DNA of 64,000 bases, taken from JBDRMV01 sp043825615 (GTDB lineage: Bacteria; CG03). This document shows, piece by piece, positions 42,046-51,614 of this stretch. Position numbers and translations under genes: made by a program. Location: positions 1 through 64,000 of the forward strand of contig JBDRRS010000003.1 of assembly GCA_043825615.1 (NCBI GenBank), read 5' to 3'. Numbering within the stretch: position 1 is the first letter of the stretch; each line of letters opens with the position of its first letter. Below the pieces are notes generated by a model, which worked only from the letters and a program-made list of their open reading frames with translations, made no database searches and was not told the DNA's origin.

Positions 42046-44856
42046 GTGAAAAGAGCGAAGGATGATTTTATAGAAATTACGGGCGCGAGGACGCACAATC
42101 TCAAAAACATCAATCTTAAAATTCCGAAAAACAAACTCGTCGTGATCAGCGGGATTTCGGGTTCGGGCAAGTCATCGCTCGCTTTTGACACCCTCTACGC
42201 CGAGGGCCAGAGGAGGTATGTTGAGTCGCTGTCGGCTTACGCGAGGCAGTTTCTTGAACAGATACAGAAACCCGACGTTGAAAACATAACAAACCTCTCG
42301 CCTGCGATTGCGATTGAGGAAAAAGGCGGGACGGCAAACCCCCGTTCAATCGTCGCAACGACGACGGAGATCCACGATTTTCTAAGAGTCCTTTTCGCGC
42401 GGGTCGGAATCCCGCACTGTCCGAAATGCGGAAGAATAATAAGAGGGCAGTCGGTTGACGAAATTATTTCCGATATTACAAAGACCTTCGGCGGCAAAAT
42501 GATTGAAATTCTTTCTCCAGTAGTGAGTGGCAAGAAAGGTTCTTTCAAAGAACTTTTTCCGCGCCTGAGAAAACAGGGCTGGACGCGTGCCCGGATTGAC
42601 GGGAGCGATTACGGTCTTGATGAAGAAATCCACCTTGTAAAAAATAAAAAGCACAGCATTTTCGCCGTCGTTGACAGGTTCAAAACCGAGCGGAGCCGCC
42701 TTACGGAGTCATTAAATGCGGCGCTGAATCTTTCGGACGGAAAGTGCGAAGTCATATCCGGAAAGGAAAATAAACTTTACAGCACCCACCACGCCTGCCC
42801 TTCCTGCAACATAAGCATCGGCGAAATTTCCCCGCGCTCTTTTTCATTCAACAGTCCTTACGGCGCCTGTCCCGAATGTTCCGGCCTCGGAACGGTTCTG
42901 ACTGTTGACGAGGACCTTGTTATAAACGGCGATCTCTCCATCGGCGAGGGTGCGGTTGTTCCGTGGTTTGACCCCGTGACGACGAAGACGCACAGGTGGA
43001 AGCATGCCGCAAGGGGCTACTATTACGGCAAGCTTGAGGATGCGGCCGAAAAATACGGTATTCCGACGGACATACCGTGGAAGAACCTGCCGGAGAAGCA
43101 GAAGAAATTCATTTTATACGGTTCCTCGCAGTTAGGCGAATACAGTTCACCGTACGAAGGTCTTGTTGACCACATCAAGCGGAGGTTCAGCAAAACGGAG
43201 TCCGATTTTGTCAGGGAAGAACTCATGAAAAAATATATGCGCAAAAAGGTCTGTCCGCTCTGTGTGGGAAAGCGGCTGAAGAAGGAATGCCTTTCGGTTC
43301 TGATAGAAGGGAAGTCAATTGCCGACGTCTGCGGGATTTCCGTGAAGGATGCGAAGAAATTTTTCGGGGAATTGTCGTTTGACGGTGCCGCCGCGAAGAT
43401 CGCCGCTCCTCTCTTGAAAGAAATAAACTCCCGTCTTTCGTTTATTTCGGGCGTCGGTCTTGATTACCTGACGCTCTCCCGCAGAACTTCCACTCTTTCC
43501 CGGGGGGAAGCGCAGAGAATCCGTCTCGCGACTCAGATCGGCAGCGGTCTTTCGGGTGTTCTGTACGTTCTTGACGAGCCGACCATAGGCCTCCACCAGC
43601 GGGACATAATGCGCTTACTGATGAATCTGTTTCAACTGAGAGATACGGGCAACAGCGTTTGCGTCGTGGAGCATGACGAAACGATTATCAGGGCCGCCGA
43701 CTGGCTTGTTGACCTCGGCCCCGGCGCGGGTATCCACGGAGGCCGCGTCGTGTTTACCGGCACGGCGAAGCAGATGGAAAAAGACCTTAAATCCGTAACG
43801 GGCAAATACCTGAGAGAACCCCTGAAAATCAAAATTCCCGAAAGAAGGAAGTCGCGTGGTTTTATCAGGATAAAGGGCGCCGCCCAGTATAACCTGAAAA
43901 ATATAGATGTTGAAATTCCGCTCGGCGTTTTCGCCTGCGTTACGGGCGTCTCCGGCTCGGGAAAATCAACGCTGATTGAGGAAATTCTTATAAAGTCATT
44001 ACGGCAAAAGTTGTACGGCAGCAGGGAACTTCCGGGGAAACACAGAGAAATAGAGGGTTTTGAAATGCTTGACAAAGTTGTTCTGATAGACCAGAGCCCC
44101 ATCGGGAGAACACCCCGCTCGAACCCCGCAACATACACCAAGGCCTGGGACGAAATACGCTCCGTCTTTGCGCAGATGCCCCTTGCGAGAGCCAGGGGCT
44201 ATAAGCCGGGGCAGTTCAGTTTCAACGTGAGAAAGGGAAGATGCCAGGCGTGCGGGGGTGACGGCGTTATGAAAGTTGAAATGAATTTTCTGCCGGACGT
44301 TTACGTGACCTGCGATGTCTGCGGGGGGAAGCGCTACAACAGCGAAACGCTGGATGTTACCTGCAGGGGAAAAAGCATATACGATGTCCTGGAAATGAGC
44401 GTTAATGATGCGTTGCGTTTTTTCTCAGCGCATAAGCATATTCAGAAGAAACTTAAGGTTCTTGACGAGGTTGGATTAGGGTATCTGAAACTCGGACAAT
44501 CCGCCCTCACCCTTTCGGGTGGTGAAGCGCAGAGGGTAAAACTTTCAAGGGAACTTTCAAAGACGGCGACCGGCAGAACCCTTTATTTTCTCGACGAGCC
44601 GACCACCGGCCTTCATTTTGCGGACATTGAAAAACTTCTCGGCGTCCTCCACAATCTCGTGGCAAAGGGTAATTCAATGATTGTGATTGAGCACAATATG
44701 GACATAATAAAGACGGCTGACTGGCTCGTTGACCTCGGTCCGGAAGGAGGCGATAAAGGCGGTTATGTCATTGCGGCGGGAACTCCCGAAGAAGTGGCAA
44801 AGAACAAAAGTTCGTACACGGGGAAGTATTTGCAGAAAGGATTAAGGATTAAGTAA
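42046..44856 (+). CDS. uvrA: Excinuclease ABC subunit A
   Basis: 936 residues, full length. First ATPase domain: ISGSGKSSLAFDTLYAEGQRRY; zinc-finger cysteines at CPKCG, CPSC, CPECSGLG; signature TLSRGEAQRIRLATQIG; Walker B LYVLDEPTIGLHQ. Second domain: GVSGSGKSTLIEEIL, CQACGGDG and CDVCGGKRYN, LSGGEAQRVKLSRELSK and DEPTTGLHF. It recognises DNA damage for nucleotide excision repair with UvrB. GTG start 13 bases after the nadB stop. The DedA gene overlaps its stop by 1 base. Confidence 0.97.
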   Translation: MKRAKDDFIEITGARTHNLKNINLKIPKNKLVVISGISGSGKSSLAFDTLYAEGQRRYVESLSAYARQFLEQIQKPDVENITNLSPAIAIEEKGGTANPRSIVATTTEIHDFLRVLFARVGIPHCPKCGRIIRGQSVDEIISDITKTFGGKMIEILSPVVSGKKGSFKELFPRLRKQGWTRARIDGSDYGLDEEIHLVKNKKHSIFAVVDRFKTERSRLTESLNAALNLSDGKCEVISGKENKLYSTHHACPSCNISIGEISPRSFSFNSPYGACPECSGLGTVLTVDEDLVINGDLSIGEGAVVPWFDPVTTKTHRWKHAARGYYYGKLEDAAEKYGIPTDIPWKNLPEKQKKFILYGSSQLGEYSSPYEGLVDHIKRRFSKTESDFVREELMKKYMRKKVCPLCVGKRLKKECLSVLIEGKSIADVCGISVKDAKKFFGELSFDGAAAKIAAPLLKEINSRLSFISGVGLDYLTLSRRTSTLSRGEAQRIRLATQIGSGLSGVLYVLDEPTIGLHQRDIMRLLMNLFQLRDTGNSVCVVEHDETIIRAADWLVDLGPGAGIHGGRVVFTGTAKQMEKDLKSVTGKYLREPLKIKIPERRKSRGFIRIKGAAQYNLKNIDVEIPLGVFACVTGVSGSGKSTLIEEILIKSLRQKLYGSRELPGKHREIEGFEMLDKVVLIDQSPIGRTPRSNPATYTKAWDEIRSVFAQMPLARARGYKPGQFSFNVRKGRCQACGGDGVMKVEMNFLPDVYVTCDVCGGKRYNSETLDVTCRGKSIYDVLEMSVNDALRFFSAHKHIQKKLKVLDEVGLGYLKLGQSALTLSGGEAQRVKLSRELSKTATGRTLYFLDEPTTGLHFADIEKLLGVLHNLVAKGNSMIVIEHNMDIIKTADWLVDLGPEGGDKGGYVIAAGTPEEVAKNKSSYTGKYLQKGLRIK

Positions 44857-45617
44857 TGATGCAGGGTTTTGTTTTGAAATTTATTTTACTTTTCTCCTCG
44901 TATGTTTACATCGGTATTTTTCTTCTGCTGATTCTTTCGGGCTGCGGGTTTCCTCTTCCCGAAGAAATAACCCTGCTCGCCGCGGGTTTTCTCACATCAC
45001 AGGAAATTGCGCATTTTATACCTATGTTTTTGTTTTGCATGGTTGCGGTTTTTATAAGCGATATGATTCCGTATATCACCGGTTATTTTTACGGGCAAAG
45101 AATTTTTAGAATCAGGTATATCCGGAATTTTGCGACTCCCAAAAGAATCAGGAAGATCTCAAGATTTTTCCGCATTTACGGGTATAAAAAGGTTTTTGTC
45201 TTAAGGCCGCTGCTCCTCGGGATAAGGCCATTTATAATGCTGTTTTCCGGTGTGAGCGGGTTAAAGATAAAAAAGTTCGTTCCTTACCAGATGGCAGGCG
45301 AAGTAATAGGCGTTTTTCTCTGGATGGGTCTGGGCAGGGTTCTTGCAGAACACATGGCGGTTGTAACAGTGTTTTTTTACAGGAGCAGGGACGTTGCCGC
45401 CGTCTTTTTTGCGATTGTTATTGCTCTTTACTTGTTTAACAGATTTGTGCTGAAAAAAAGAATTAAACCGGCTTTCATAATAAAGATGGCGAGTGTAATA
45501 TTTTCCGTCATTCTTCTGATTATCCTCGGGTACGAAGTTTTCCTCTACAGGAACAAAATAAAGGTCTTTCTGAAAAAGAGACCCGCGGTTGAAATCAGGA
45601 CAGGTATTGAGCGGTAG
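44856..45617 (+). CDS. DedA-family membrane protein
   Basis: 253 residues with about five hydrophobic helices. The DedA/SNARE-assoc signature appears as GCGFPLPEEITLLAAGFL (about 30-47) and a later SGVSGLKIKKFVPYQMAGEVIGVFLWMGLG. DedA proteins help flip or recycle undecaprenyl phosphate or other phospholipids in the inner membrane. The family's usual length is about 200 residues; this one has an extra C-terminal helix and a basic tail. It begins within the uvrA stop. Confidence 0.8.
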   Translation: MMQGFVLKFILLFSSYVYIGIFLLLILSGCGFPLPEEITLLAAGFLTSQEIAHFIPMFLFCMVAVFISDMIPYITGYFYGQRIFRIRYIRNFATPKRIRKISRFFRIYGYKKVFVLRPLLLGIRPFIMLFSGVSGLKIKKFVPYQMAGEVIGVFLWMGLGRVLAEHMAVVTVFFYRSRDVAAVFFAIVIALYLFNRFVLKKRIKPAFIIKMASVIFSVILLIILGYEVFLYRNKIKVFLKKRPAVEIRTGIER

Positions 45618-45636
45618 AATTATGTAATATTTAACC

Positions 45637-47391
45637 ATGGTCAGGAAAGTTTTTTTATGGTTGCTTTTGGTATCTCTCGTTTTTCCGTTGATATTTTTTT
45701 ATCATTATCTTTTCCCCGTATCCGCAATCTCCACAGGCGAAGCTCTTTCTTCGCTTGCGCATGACTTAAGAAACGCCGCTTCAAAAAAACGTCTTGAAGG
45801 TTATATTTTATCCGTTGAGGATATTGAGGGCCCGCCGGATGAGGCAATAAAGAGTTTAAAAGCCGATATTAACGCTGTTTTGTTCGTTTATAACGGCTGG
45901 AAAGTTCTGGTTGATGAACGCAACAGGGCGGCAGTCAAGGATAAAATAGATATTTATATGAAGCGGTGGAGGGGTCTCCTCGGCGAAGAACCTTTTTATA
46001 GAATGATTCAGAAAGAGGCAGGAACTGTAAAAAAAATAAAGTTCTACCCGCATGTGTTCTGGGAATACATCCCTGAAAAGAGGAATCAATGCAAGTTGAC
46101 ATTGAACATTATTGGTTTTGACACAAAGCAAAAGATATTATCGGTTTCCACGGTCTTCACACATCCGAAATATTATTCTCAAATAGGAACAAGAAAAAAA
46201 GTCGTGAAATTCGGAACTTATATCAGCGTCGGAGTTTTTGCCGTGTCTTTAGGCATTCTGATTATGACTTCAATTCTGATAACTATAAAGAAAAAACGAA
46301 TAATACGGGATTTTCCGGCAATTATGGAACGGCTGGAAAATTACTCCAGACAGGGACATTTTGTGGCGGCTCAGAAACTGGTTGAGCAGTGTATCCGGGT
46401 TTTGCCGGAAAACACCGACCTGACTGCTTTCAAAGAACGCCTTGAGGATTATTGCGGAAACGACCCTAAAAAAGCGCAGGTTGCTTATGTGGAGATGCTC
46501 AAATTAAAAAAGCGAATTTCAGAAAGAAGTATCCCCGCCTTGGAAAGCAGAGAAGAAAATCAACTTTCCGCATTAATCCCGTATTCTCCGGAGCTGAAAA
46601 TAACATATGAAGAGTACTCAAAGATTACTGAAGAAGAAAAAAGAAAAAAACAGGAGCGGGTAAGGAAATGCTTTGAACAAGCAGAGGCGGAAGTGAAGAA
46701 TATGAAAATATCCGGCGCAGAGAAATTGCTCAGGGAAGCAATAGAAATAAATCCTGACTTTACTTCCGCGCGGGATTTACTCGGCAAGATAGAAAGCGCC
46801 CGATCCGCTGATATTTTAACGCTGATTCCTGAAAAGACAGGAAAGGAAATACTCGTTACAAAAAAAGAAGTTCTGACTTTCGGCCGAGATAATGCGGATA
46901 TTGTTATTCCCCACAAAATGATAAGCCGCCCGCATCTAAAAATTATGGTAATTGGAAACAAAGTGATTGCGGAAGACCTTAATTCCACAAACGGAAACTA
47001 TCACAGGGGTGAGAAAATCAGTAAGTCCGTCGTCTCCGACGGGGATATTATAGATTTGGCCCATGCTTACCGCTTTGTTTTTCACGTTTGTATGGAAAAG
47101 CCAAAGATAAGCGCCGCCCAACAGACCTTAGCAGGAGGAGAATCTCCCCCTATCCCGAGAGGCGAAGAAGAAACAAACGGAATATATATTGAAGGTGATG
47201 ACAGAGATTTTTTAATTGTTAAAAGGTCGGTGCCGGTTGACTTCAAAACGACGGGAATGGCTTTTGAATTTGGGCGGTACAGAATATGCTTAAATGAAGG
47301 TGTGTTTTTTCTTACCAGCCGGTTGAAGACAGAACCCCTTTTTTCTGGCGGGAAAATAGAAGAAAAAGGTCTGGTTTACAATGTTGTATAA
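45637..47391 (+). CDS. Membrane-anchored FHA-domain protein
   Basis: 584 residues. Helices at about 5-24 and 190-214 flank an extracytoplasmic domain. A TPR-like region (about 225-380, AEKLLREAIEINPDFTSARDLL) leads to an FHA domain (about 395-480): TFGRDNADIVIPHKMISRPHLKI, then EDLNSTNGNYHRGEKI, including the conserved Gly-Arg, Ser-Arg-x-His and Asn pattern that reads phosphothreonine. FHA proteins usually partner Ser/Thr kinases, and kinase genes follow within 1.5 kb. Its stop overlaps the next start by 11 bases. The periplasmic ligand is unknown. Confidence 0.8.
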   Translation: MVRKVFLWLLLVSLVFPLIFFYHYLFPVSAISTGEALSSLAHDLRNAASKKRLEGYILSVEDIEGPPDEAIKSLKADINAVLFVYNGWKVLVDERNRAAVKDKIDIYMKRWRGLLGEEPFYRMIQKEAGTVKKIKFYPHVFWEYIPEKRNQCKLTLNIIGFDTKQKILSVSTVFTHPKYYSQIGTRKKVVKFGTYISVGVFAVSLGILIMTSILITIKKKRIIRDFPAIMERLENYSRQGHFVAAQKLVEQCIRVLPENTDLTAFKERLEDYCGNDPKKAQVAYVEMLKLKKRISERSIPALESREENQLSALIPYSPELKITYEEYSKITEEEKRKKQERVRKCFEQAEAEVKNMKISGAEKLLREAIEINPDFTSARDLLGKIESARSADILTLIPEKTGKEILVTKKEVLTFGRDNADIVIPHKMISRPHLKIMVIGNKVIAEDLNSTNGNYHRGEKISKSVVSDGDIIDLAHAYRFVFHVCMEKPKISAAQQTLAGGESPPIPRGEEETNGIYIEGDDRDFLIVKRSVPVDFKTTGMAFEFGRYRICLNEGVFFLTSRLKTEPLFSGGKIEEKGLVYNVV

Positions 47392-48814
47392 GATTTTTTT
47401 GAGTATGGTTATTTTATTGATAACAGTATCGCCCACGGCAGCCGTCTGGCCTTTCAAGAAAGGAGTTGATAAAGAAAAAATACGAGTTCAGGAAATAAAA
47501 AAAGAAATAAAGGAAGTTAAGAAAAATCCGGAAATATACTTCGGCGAAGCGTTTGCAGAAGTGAAAAAATTTGACGGGGATTTGTGGAAAACAACCGAGG
47601 AAGCAAGGAAAAGAGCCAGACAGCAACTGAACGAATATATAAAAATCAGAGTAGATACATCGTTAAGGCAAGTGCTCAGTATGGGGAAAGACGGATATAA
47701 AAAAGAGATTGAAGACATTACGGAACTCTATGCCGATAAAGTTTTGGAAGAGATAGAATATCAGGACTACCCTGATTATCCTAAAAAGGGTCTGGTAACC
47801 GTTATTGCGGTCGTTTCCAAAGAAAAATATAAGCAGACCGTCTTAAAAGAACTGGAGAATAAGAAAGCCAAAATCATTACGCATCTCAGAGCGGGCTTAA
47901 AAGCGTATAAATCAAAACTTATAACTCAGGCGCTTCACAATTTTATTCAGGCGCAGATGTGGTATGAGGAATTTTTTCATCAGGTCCCGTTGAATATGGA
48001 TATAGACAATGACGGAAAAACGGAAGAACTCGGCGCGCTGATTGATGTTTATTTGTCATCCATGCTGAAAAGCATAAAATTCAGTCGGGGGGAAAAAAGA
48101 TATACTTACGGGCTGGACGGAAGAATCATAAAAAAACCGCAAATCTCCGTTTATTTTGAGGAAGAGGAAAAAGAGATACCTGTCTCCAGATTGCCGCTTA
48201 CGGCAAAATTTGTCCGTGGTGAAGGGAATATCTCCGATTTAAAACTGATAACAGGCGATTACGGCGAGGCAGTGATACCTGTTGACTATATTAATTCTGA
48301 AATGGGGGAGGCAGTAATACAGATAGACATTGACCTCAAACTTTCAAATATGGTTGCGCCGTTTTATCGCATCAATCTGGAAAAAAGAAAGGGGGCGGTT
48401 TATTCGGTGGTTTTTATTAGAGAAGGAGAAGTTTCTCGCCCAACTTCTATAAGAGATTCACTGAAATCATTACTTTCACGATATGGATATGATATGGAAG
48501 AAATACGGGCAAGTAAATCTGAACCGTCAGAATTAGATATTGAAAATGCTGTTCAAACCAATGCAGATTACTATATTTTTGTTTCAATTAAATCCATAGG
48601 GGGAAAGCAAGTTGCCGATTATGATATGTATAAGACGCAGGTTAAAAGCAAAATTTCCGTATTTAATTTGACGGAAAACCGCTTATTGTCCTCTGTTGAA
48701 GGCCCCTCCGCGGAAGGTTTTGGCTCTTCAAAAGACGCCGCCGCTTCCAACGGTCTCGAAAAAATCAAAACAGAACTTATCGCTTTATTAGAAGAAGAAA
48801 TCAAAAAGTGGTGA
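47381..48814 (+). CDS. LPP20-like exported protein
   Basis: 477 residues. A signal peptide (about 1-21) is followed by a charged segment, then ARKRARQQLNEYIKIRVDTSLRQ, which resembles the LPP20/LpoB-like start of outer-membrane-associated lipoproteins; no lipobox is seen. The rest looks beta-rich and may contain two modules (about 250-340 and 350-470). The C-terminal segment (LDIENAVQTNADYYIFVSI) recalls the nucleotide-free CsgG/LpoB-like fold. It lies between the FHA protein and a membrane kinase and overlaps both. Function unknown. Confidence 0.55.
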   Translation: MLYKIFLSMVILLITVSPTAAVWPFKKGVDKEKIRVQEIKKEIKEVKKNPEIYFGEAFAEVKKFDGDLWKTTEEARKRARQQLNEYIKIRVDTSLRQVLSMGKDGYKKEIEDITELYADKVLEEIEYQDYPDYPKKGLVTVIAVVSKEKYKQTVLKELENKKAKIITHLRAGLKAYKSKLITQALHNFIQAQMWYEEFFHQVPLNMDIDNDGKTEELGALIDVYLSSMLKSIKFSRGEKRYTYGLDGRIIKKPQISVYFEEEEKEIPVSRLPLTAKFVRGEGNISDLKLITGDYGEAVIPVDYINSEMGEAVIQIDIDLKLSNMVAPFYRINLEKRKGAVYSVVFIREGEVSRPTSIRDSLKSLLSRYGYDMEEIRASKSEPSELDIENAVQTNADYYIFVSIKSIGGKQVADYDMYKTQVKSKISVFNLTENRLLSSVEGPSAEGFGSSKDAAASNGLEKIKTELIALLEEEIKKW

Positions 48815-50403
48815 AATTTCGTCTAATTGTTTCAGCTATTATCCTCATCATACTTGCTATTTTTATTATTTGGTGGCTTTTCAGAGACATTAGAAAAGGT
48901 TTTAAAAAAGGAGTTCACGTAGGAGTTTTAAGTTTAACTATTGCTTTATCAATCTTGATGGTTATATCCTCACCAATTTTAGCCGTAGTGTATGACAATA
49001 TAGAATTTATAGGGCTTTTATTACTTATTCCCATTTTCTGGATACTGTATTTAATTTATATGCAGATAAGATTTGTTATTATTGGGCGAAAAAGTGTTAT
49101 ACCTCTTGTAGTATTGTCAATTTTGATTTTAATTATAGGGACGATTTGTGAAGAGGGTATCACATTCACATATAGTAAAGAAAGTCCATTTTCGATAGCG
49201 GGACTGTTGACAAGTTTTATATGGATATTTTATTTAATTTATTTGCAGATTAGATTTGTTGTTATTGGGCGAAAAAGTGTTATATCTCTTGTAGTATTGT
49301 CGATTATAGCGGGAATTCTTATTCTTGGAAATAATGGCGAAATTTTAGATCCTTTTTTTCCAAAACGTTATGAGTTAAGGGGCTTCCGCTCGCTGTTTGA
49401 AACTGCGCCATTTTATGATGCTCCCCTCGCACGATATTGTATTTTTCTAATATTTATGTGGGTCTCTTATTTATTTTTACATCTCTGCAAATTTATTTGG
49501 AAGATAATTTGTATTGTTAATTTATCACTTGATAATGCCTCAAAAAAACATAAAATGTCTTCTAAACAAGAAAATGTTAAGGATACAATTGTCAGTATGA
49601 ACACAGCGATAAGAGTTAAAGAAAAGTATGAGATTTTAAGAGAGATCGGGCGCGGGGGCATGGGGATTGTTTATGAGGCGGTGAATAAAAAACTGGGCAA
49701 GAAGGTTGCTCTGAAAAAGATGAAAGAGGAACTCGCGATAAATCCGAGAGAAAAGGAGAGGTTTCTGAAAGAAGCAAGAAGAGTGGCGGAACTTCACCAT
49801 CCGCACATTGTTGATATTTACGACATTGTTGAGGAAGGTAATGACATTTTTCTTGTGTTTGAGTTTGTGGATGGAAAAACAATAGAGCAGATATTGAATT
49901 CGGGGAAGAAATTTGAAGTTAAAGAAGCGGTGAAAGTATTAAATCAGGTCTGTGAAGCACTGAAATACGCGCACAGTAAAAAAATTATACACAGAGATGT
50001 GAAACCCTCAAACATTATTGTCGGAGGCGCAGGAGAAACAAAGGTAATGGATTTCGGGATTGCAAGAGAAGCAAAAAATACGTATTCAAGATTAACTGGC
50101 AAAGACACATCAGGCACTCTTGCTTATATGGCTCCCGAGCAGGAACTGGGAAGTTATGATGTGCAGTCAGACATCTTTTCAGTTGGTGTATGTCTGTACG
50201 AGATGCTAACCGGGGAACTGCCATTCAAGGGACCGAACTTCCTTGCTCAAAAAGAAAGAATGGTTTATAGGACAGCTAAAGAAATTAACCCGGAAATATC
50301 AGAAAAAATAGAAGAAATAATTCGCACGTGCCTTCAAGTAAATAAAGAGAATAGATATAGTTCAGTTGAAAAATTGGAAGAAGAATTAAAAAAATTAAGT
50401 TGA
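48808..50403 (+). CDS. Ser/Thr kinase with multi-span membrane sensor (K1)
   Basis: 531 residues. Residues ~1-240 hold about seven hydrophobic helices, and residues ~270-530 a Hanks-type kinase. The glycine loop is IGRGGMGIVYEA, the catalytic Lys lies in KKVALKKM, the catalytic loop is HRDVKPSN, the metal motif is DFG and the activation loop is SRLTGKDTSGTLAYMAPEQ. No PASTA repeats are present. The sensor contains an 80-base tandem duplication (49039-49118, 49222-49301) that encodes QIRFVIIGRKSVIPLVVL twice. It overlaps the LPP20-like gene (GTG start). The signal sensed is unknown. Confidence 0.85.
   Translation: MVKFRLIVSAIILIILAIFIIWWLFRDIRKGFKKGVHVGVLSLTIALSILMVISSPILAVVYDNIEFIGLLLLIPIFWILYLIYMQIRFVIIGRKSVIPLVVLSILILIIGTICEEGITFTYSKESPFSIAGLLTSFIWIFYLIYLQIRFVVIGRKSVISLVVLSIIAGILILGNNGEILDPFFPKRYELRGFRSLFETAPFYDAPLARYCIFLIFMWVSYLFLHLCKFIWKIICIVNLSLDNASKKHKMSSKQENVKDTIVSMNTAIRVKEKYEILREIGRGGMGIVYEAVNKKLGKKVALKKMKEELAINPREKERFLKEARRVAELHHPHIVDIYDIVEEGNDIFLVFEFVDGKTIEQILNSGKKFEVKEAVKVLNQVCEALKYAHSKKIIHRDVKPSNIIVGGAGETKVMDFGIAREAKNTYSRLTGKDTSGTLAYMAPEQELGSYDVQSDIFSVGVCLYEMLTGELPFKGPNFLAQKERMVYRTAKEINPEISEKIEEIIRTCLQVNKENRYSSVEKLEEELKKLS
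49039..49301 (+). repeat. Tandem duplication in the K1 membrane region
   Basis: 49039-49118 and 49222-49301 match at 74 of 80 bases, offset by 183 bases (61 codons). Both encode a helix-loop-helix containing YLIY(M/L)QIRFV(I/V)IGRKSVI(P/S)LVVLSI. It appears to be a recent duplication of a transmembrane hairpin. Confidence 0.75.
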
Positions 50404-50423
50404 GATAGTAATAATGTGATGCA

Positions 50424-50657
50424 ATGATGAAAATTTTAACTTTGTTTTCCGTTGTTCTTATCTTACTGGGTTTATTGGGTTTTTATCTTGTTGGTAAAAC
50501 CAAGATAAAAAAAAGGGAACGTAATAAAAATAATACGGATAAAAAGACAATTGTTAAGCCGAGGTGGATAAATATGAGGAAAATAATTAAGAAAAAAGGA
50601 AATATTGACAGAAAAAATATCAAGGGAATGAGGACAAATAGAAATATTGGAGGGTAA
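50424..50657 (+). CDS. Small basic membrane ORF (77 residues)
   Basis: Starts with MMKILTLFSVVLILLGLLG, closely matching the N-terminus of the WD40 kinase at 51615 (MKSLTLFFVAWCLG) at both protein and DNA level. After the hydrophobic segment it is a Lys/Arg/Asn-rich tail with no domain. It may be the decayed start of another kinase, or a small membrane protein. Preceded by the kinase C-terminal repeat described at 50364. Confidence 0.35.
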   Translation: MMKILTLFSVVLILLGLLGFYLVGKTKIKKRERNKNNTDKKTIVKPRWINMRKIIKKKGNIDRKNIKGMRTNRNIGG

Positions 50658-50659
50658 AA

Positions 50660-51352
50660 ATGAGTGATTCAGTTTTTGCGCAGGTAAACGAAGAAATTGT
50701 ATATTTTAATGCTGAGGAAATAGATATAGCAAAAAAGGAAAAAGTATTTTTACAGATAATAAATGAGATTTTCGTTCCTCATAAAGTAAAACAATTTGAA
50801 AAAGAAATTAAAGATATTATTTCACCTTGTGAAAATATTCAAAACTTAAAAGAAAAAATATTAAACGACTGTAAAAAATGGGATTTAGAAGTTAAAAAGT
50901 GGTATTTTAATGTTGATATGGATAGAAGTCAGCCCAAAGGAATAATTTTTACAGGAAATCTTGGTAGAGTTCTTTGCAAATATTACACGGCAGTATGTAA
51001 GAAATATAAAACTTCTTTACATGGCAGTCTTCCTGAATCAAGTATGGCTGATTTAAAAGTTAATTATCCCTTTTTTTATGTGACTGATGAGAGTAGATAT
51101 CAAAGAAAGGAAGATTTTAAAGGCAAGTTTGTTCATGAGATAGCACACTGGTACATTTATAAATTTTATGAACCAAATAACATTATAGAAAAGAAAAATT
51201 GTAGAGAAGGTTTTGCTATGCTAATCCAAAAGGAAATTGTGGGGTACTTGTCTTATGAAAATGGTGAGGGCGTTCCAGATGAACTAAAACCTGCATTGGA
51301 ATTAGCAAAAACAAAAACGAAAGAATGGTTTATTGAATGTCTAAAAAAATAA
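50660..51352 (+). CDS. Putative HExxH zinc metalloprotease
   Basis: 230 residues, no signal peptide. HEIAHWYIYKFYEP (His 159, Glu 160, His 163) followed 20 residues later by REGFAMLIQ (Glu 183) fits a gluzincin-type zinc site. The N-terminal ~140 residues are not assigned. This is a soluble, cytoplasmic-looking protein with a GGAGGG site upstream of its start. Its stop overlaps the next start. Nothing in the sequence shows the substrate. It is AT-rich like the kinase island around it. Confidence 0.55.
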   Translation: MSDSVFAQVNEEIVYFNAEEIDIAKKEKVFLQIINEIFVPHKVKQFEKEIKDIISPCENIQNLKEKILNDCKKWDLEVKKWYFNVDMDRSQPKGIIFTGNLGRVLCKYYTAVCKKYKTSLHGSLPESSMADLKVNYPFFYVTDESRYQRKEDFKGKFVHEIAHWYIYKFYEPNNIIEKKNCREGFAMLIQKEIVGYLSYENGEGVPDELKPALELAKTKTKEWFIECLKK

Positions 51353-51612
51353 AATATTTTTTGTCGTTTGGACTCTTAGTCATTTCAGTAGCAGTAAATG
51401 CAATTGATGTTTCTGTTGACTGGACTAAAACTCATAATGGTTCTGCTATTAATTGGGATATGGGTCGTGGCATAGTAGCTGATTCATCAGGTAATGTTTA
51501 TGTTACTGGAAAAGAAATTGTTTCAGGAGATAGTAATATATGGGTAAGTTTAGTTGAAAAATTGGAAGAAGAATTAAAAAAATTAAATCAAGATAGTTAT
51601 AGCGAGATGTAG
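51337..51612 (+). pseudogene. Hybrid ORF: SBBP-propeller start fused to a kinase tail
   Basis: 91 residues. A signal peptide is followed by the SBBP-like repeat beginning WDMGRGIVADSSGNVYVTGK (beta-propeller protein). It then jumps to VEKLEEELKKLNQDS, which is the kinase C-terminus encoded at 50364-50398. The join near residue 73 shows that recombination between paralogues deleted the middle of a propeller gene and the body of a kinase gene. The remaining product is unlikely to work. The GTG start of the K2 frame overlaps its stop. Confidence 0.6.
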
Positions 51613-51614
51613 TG

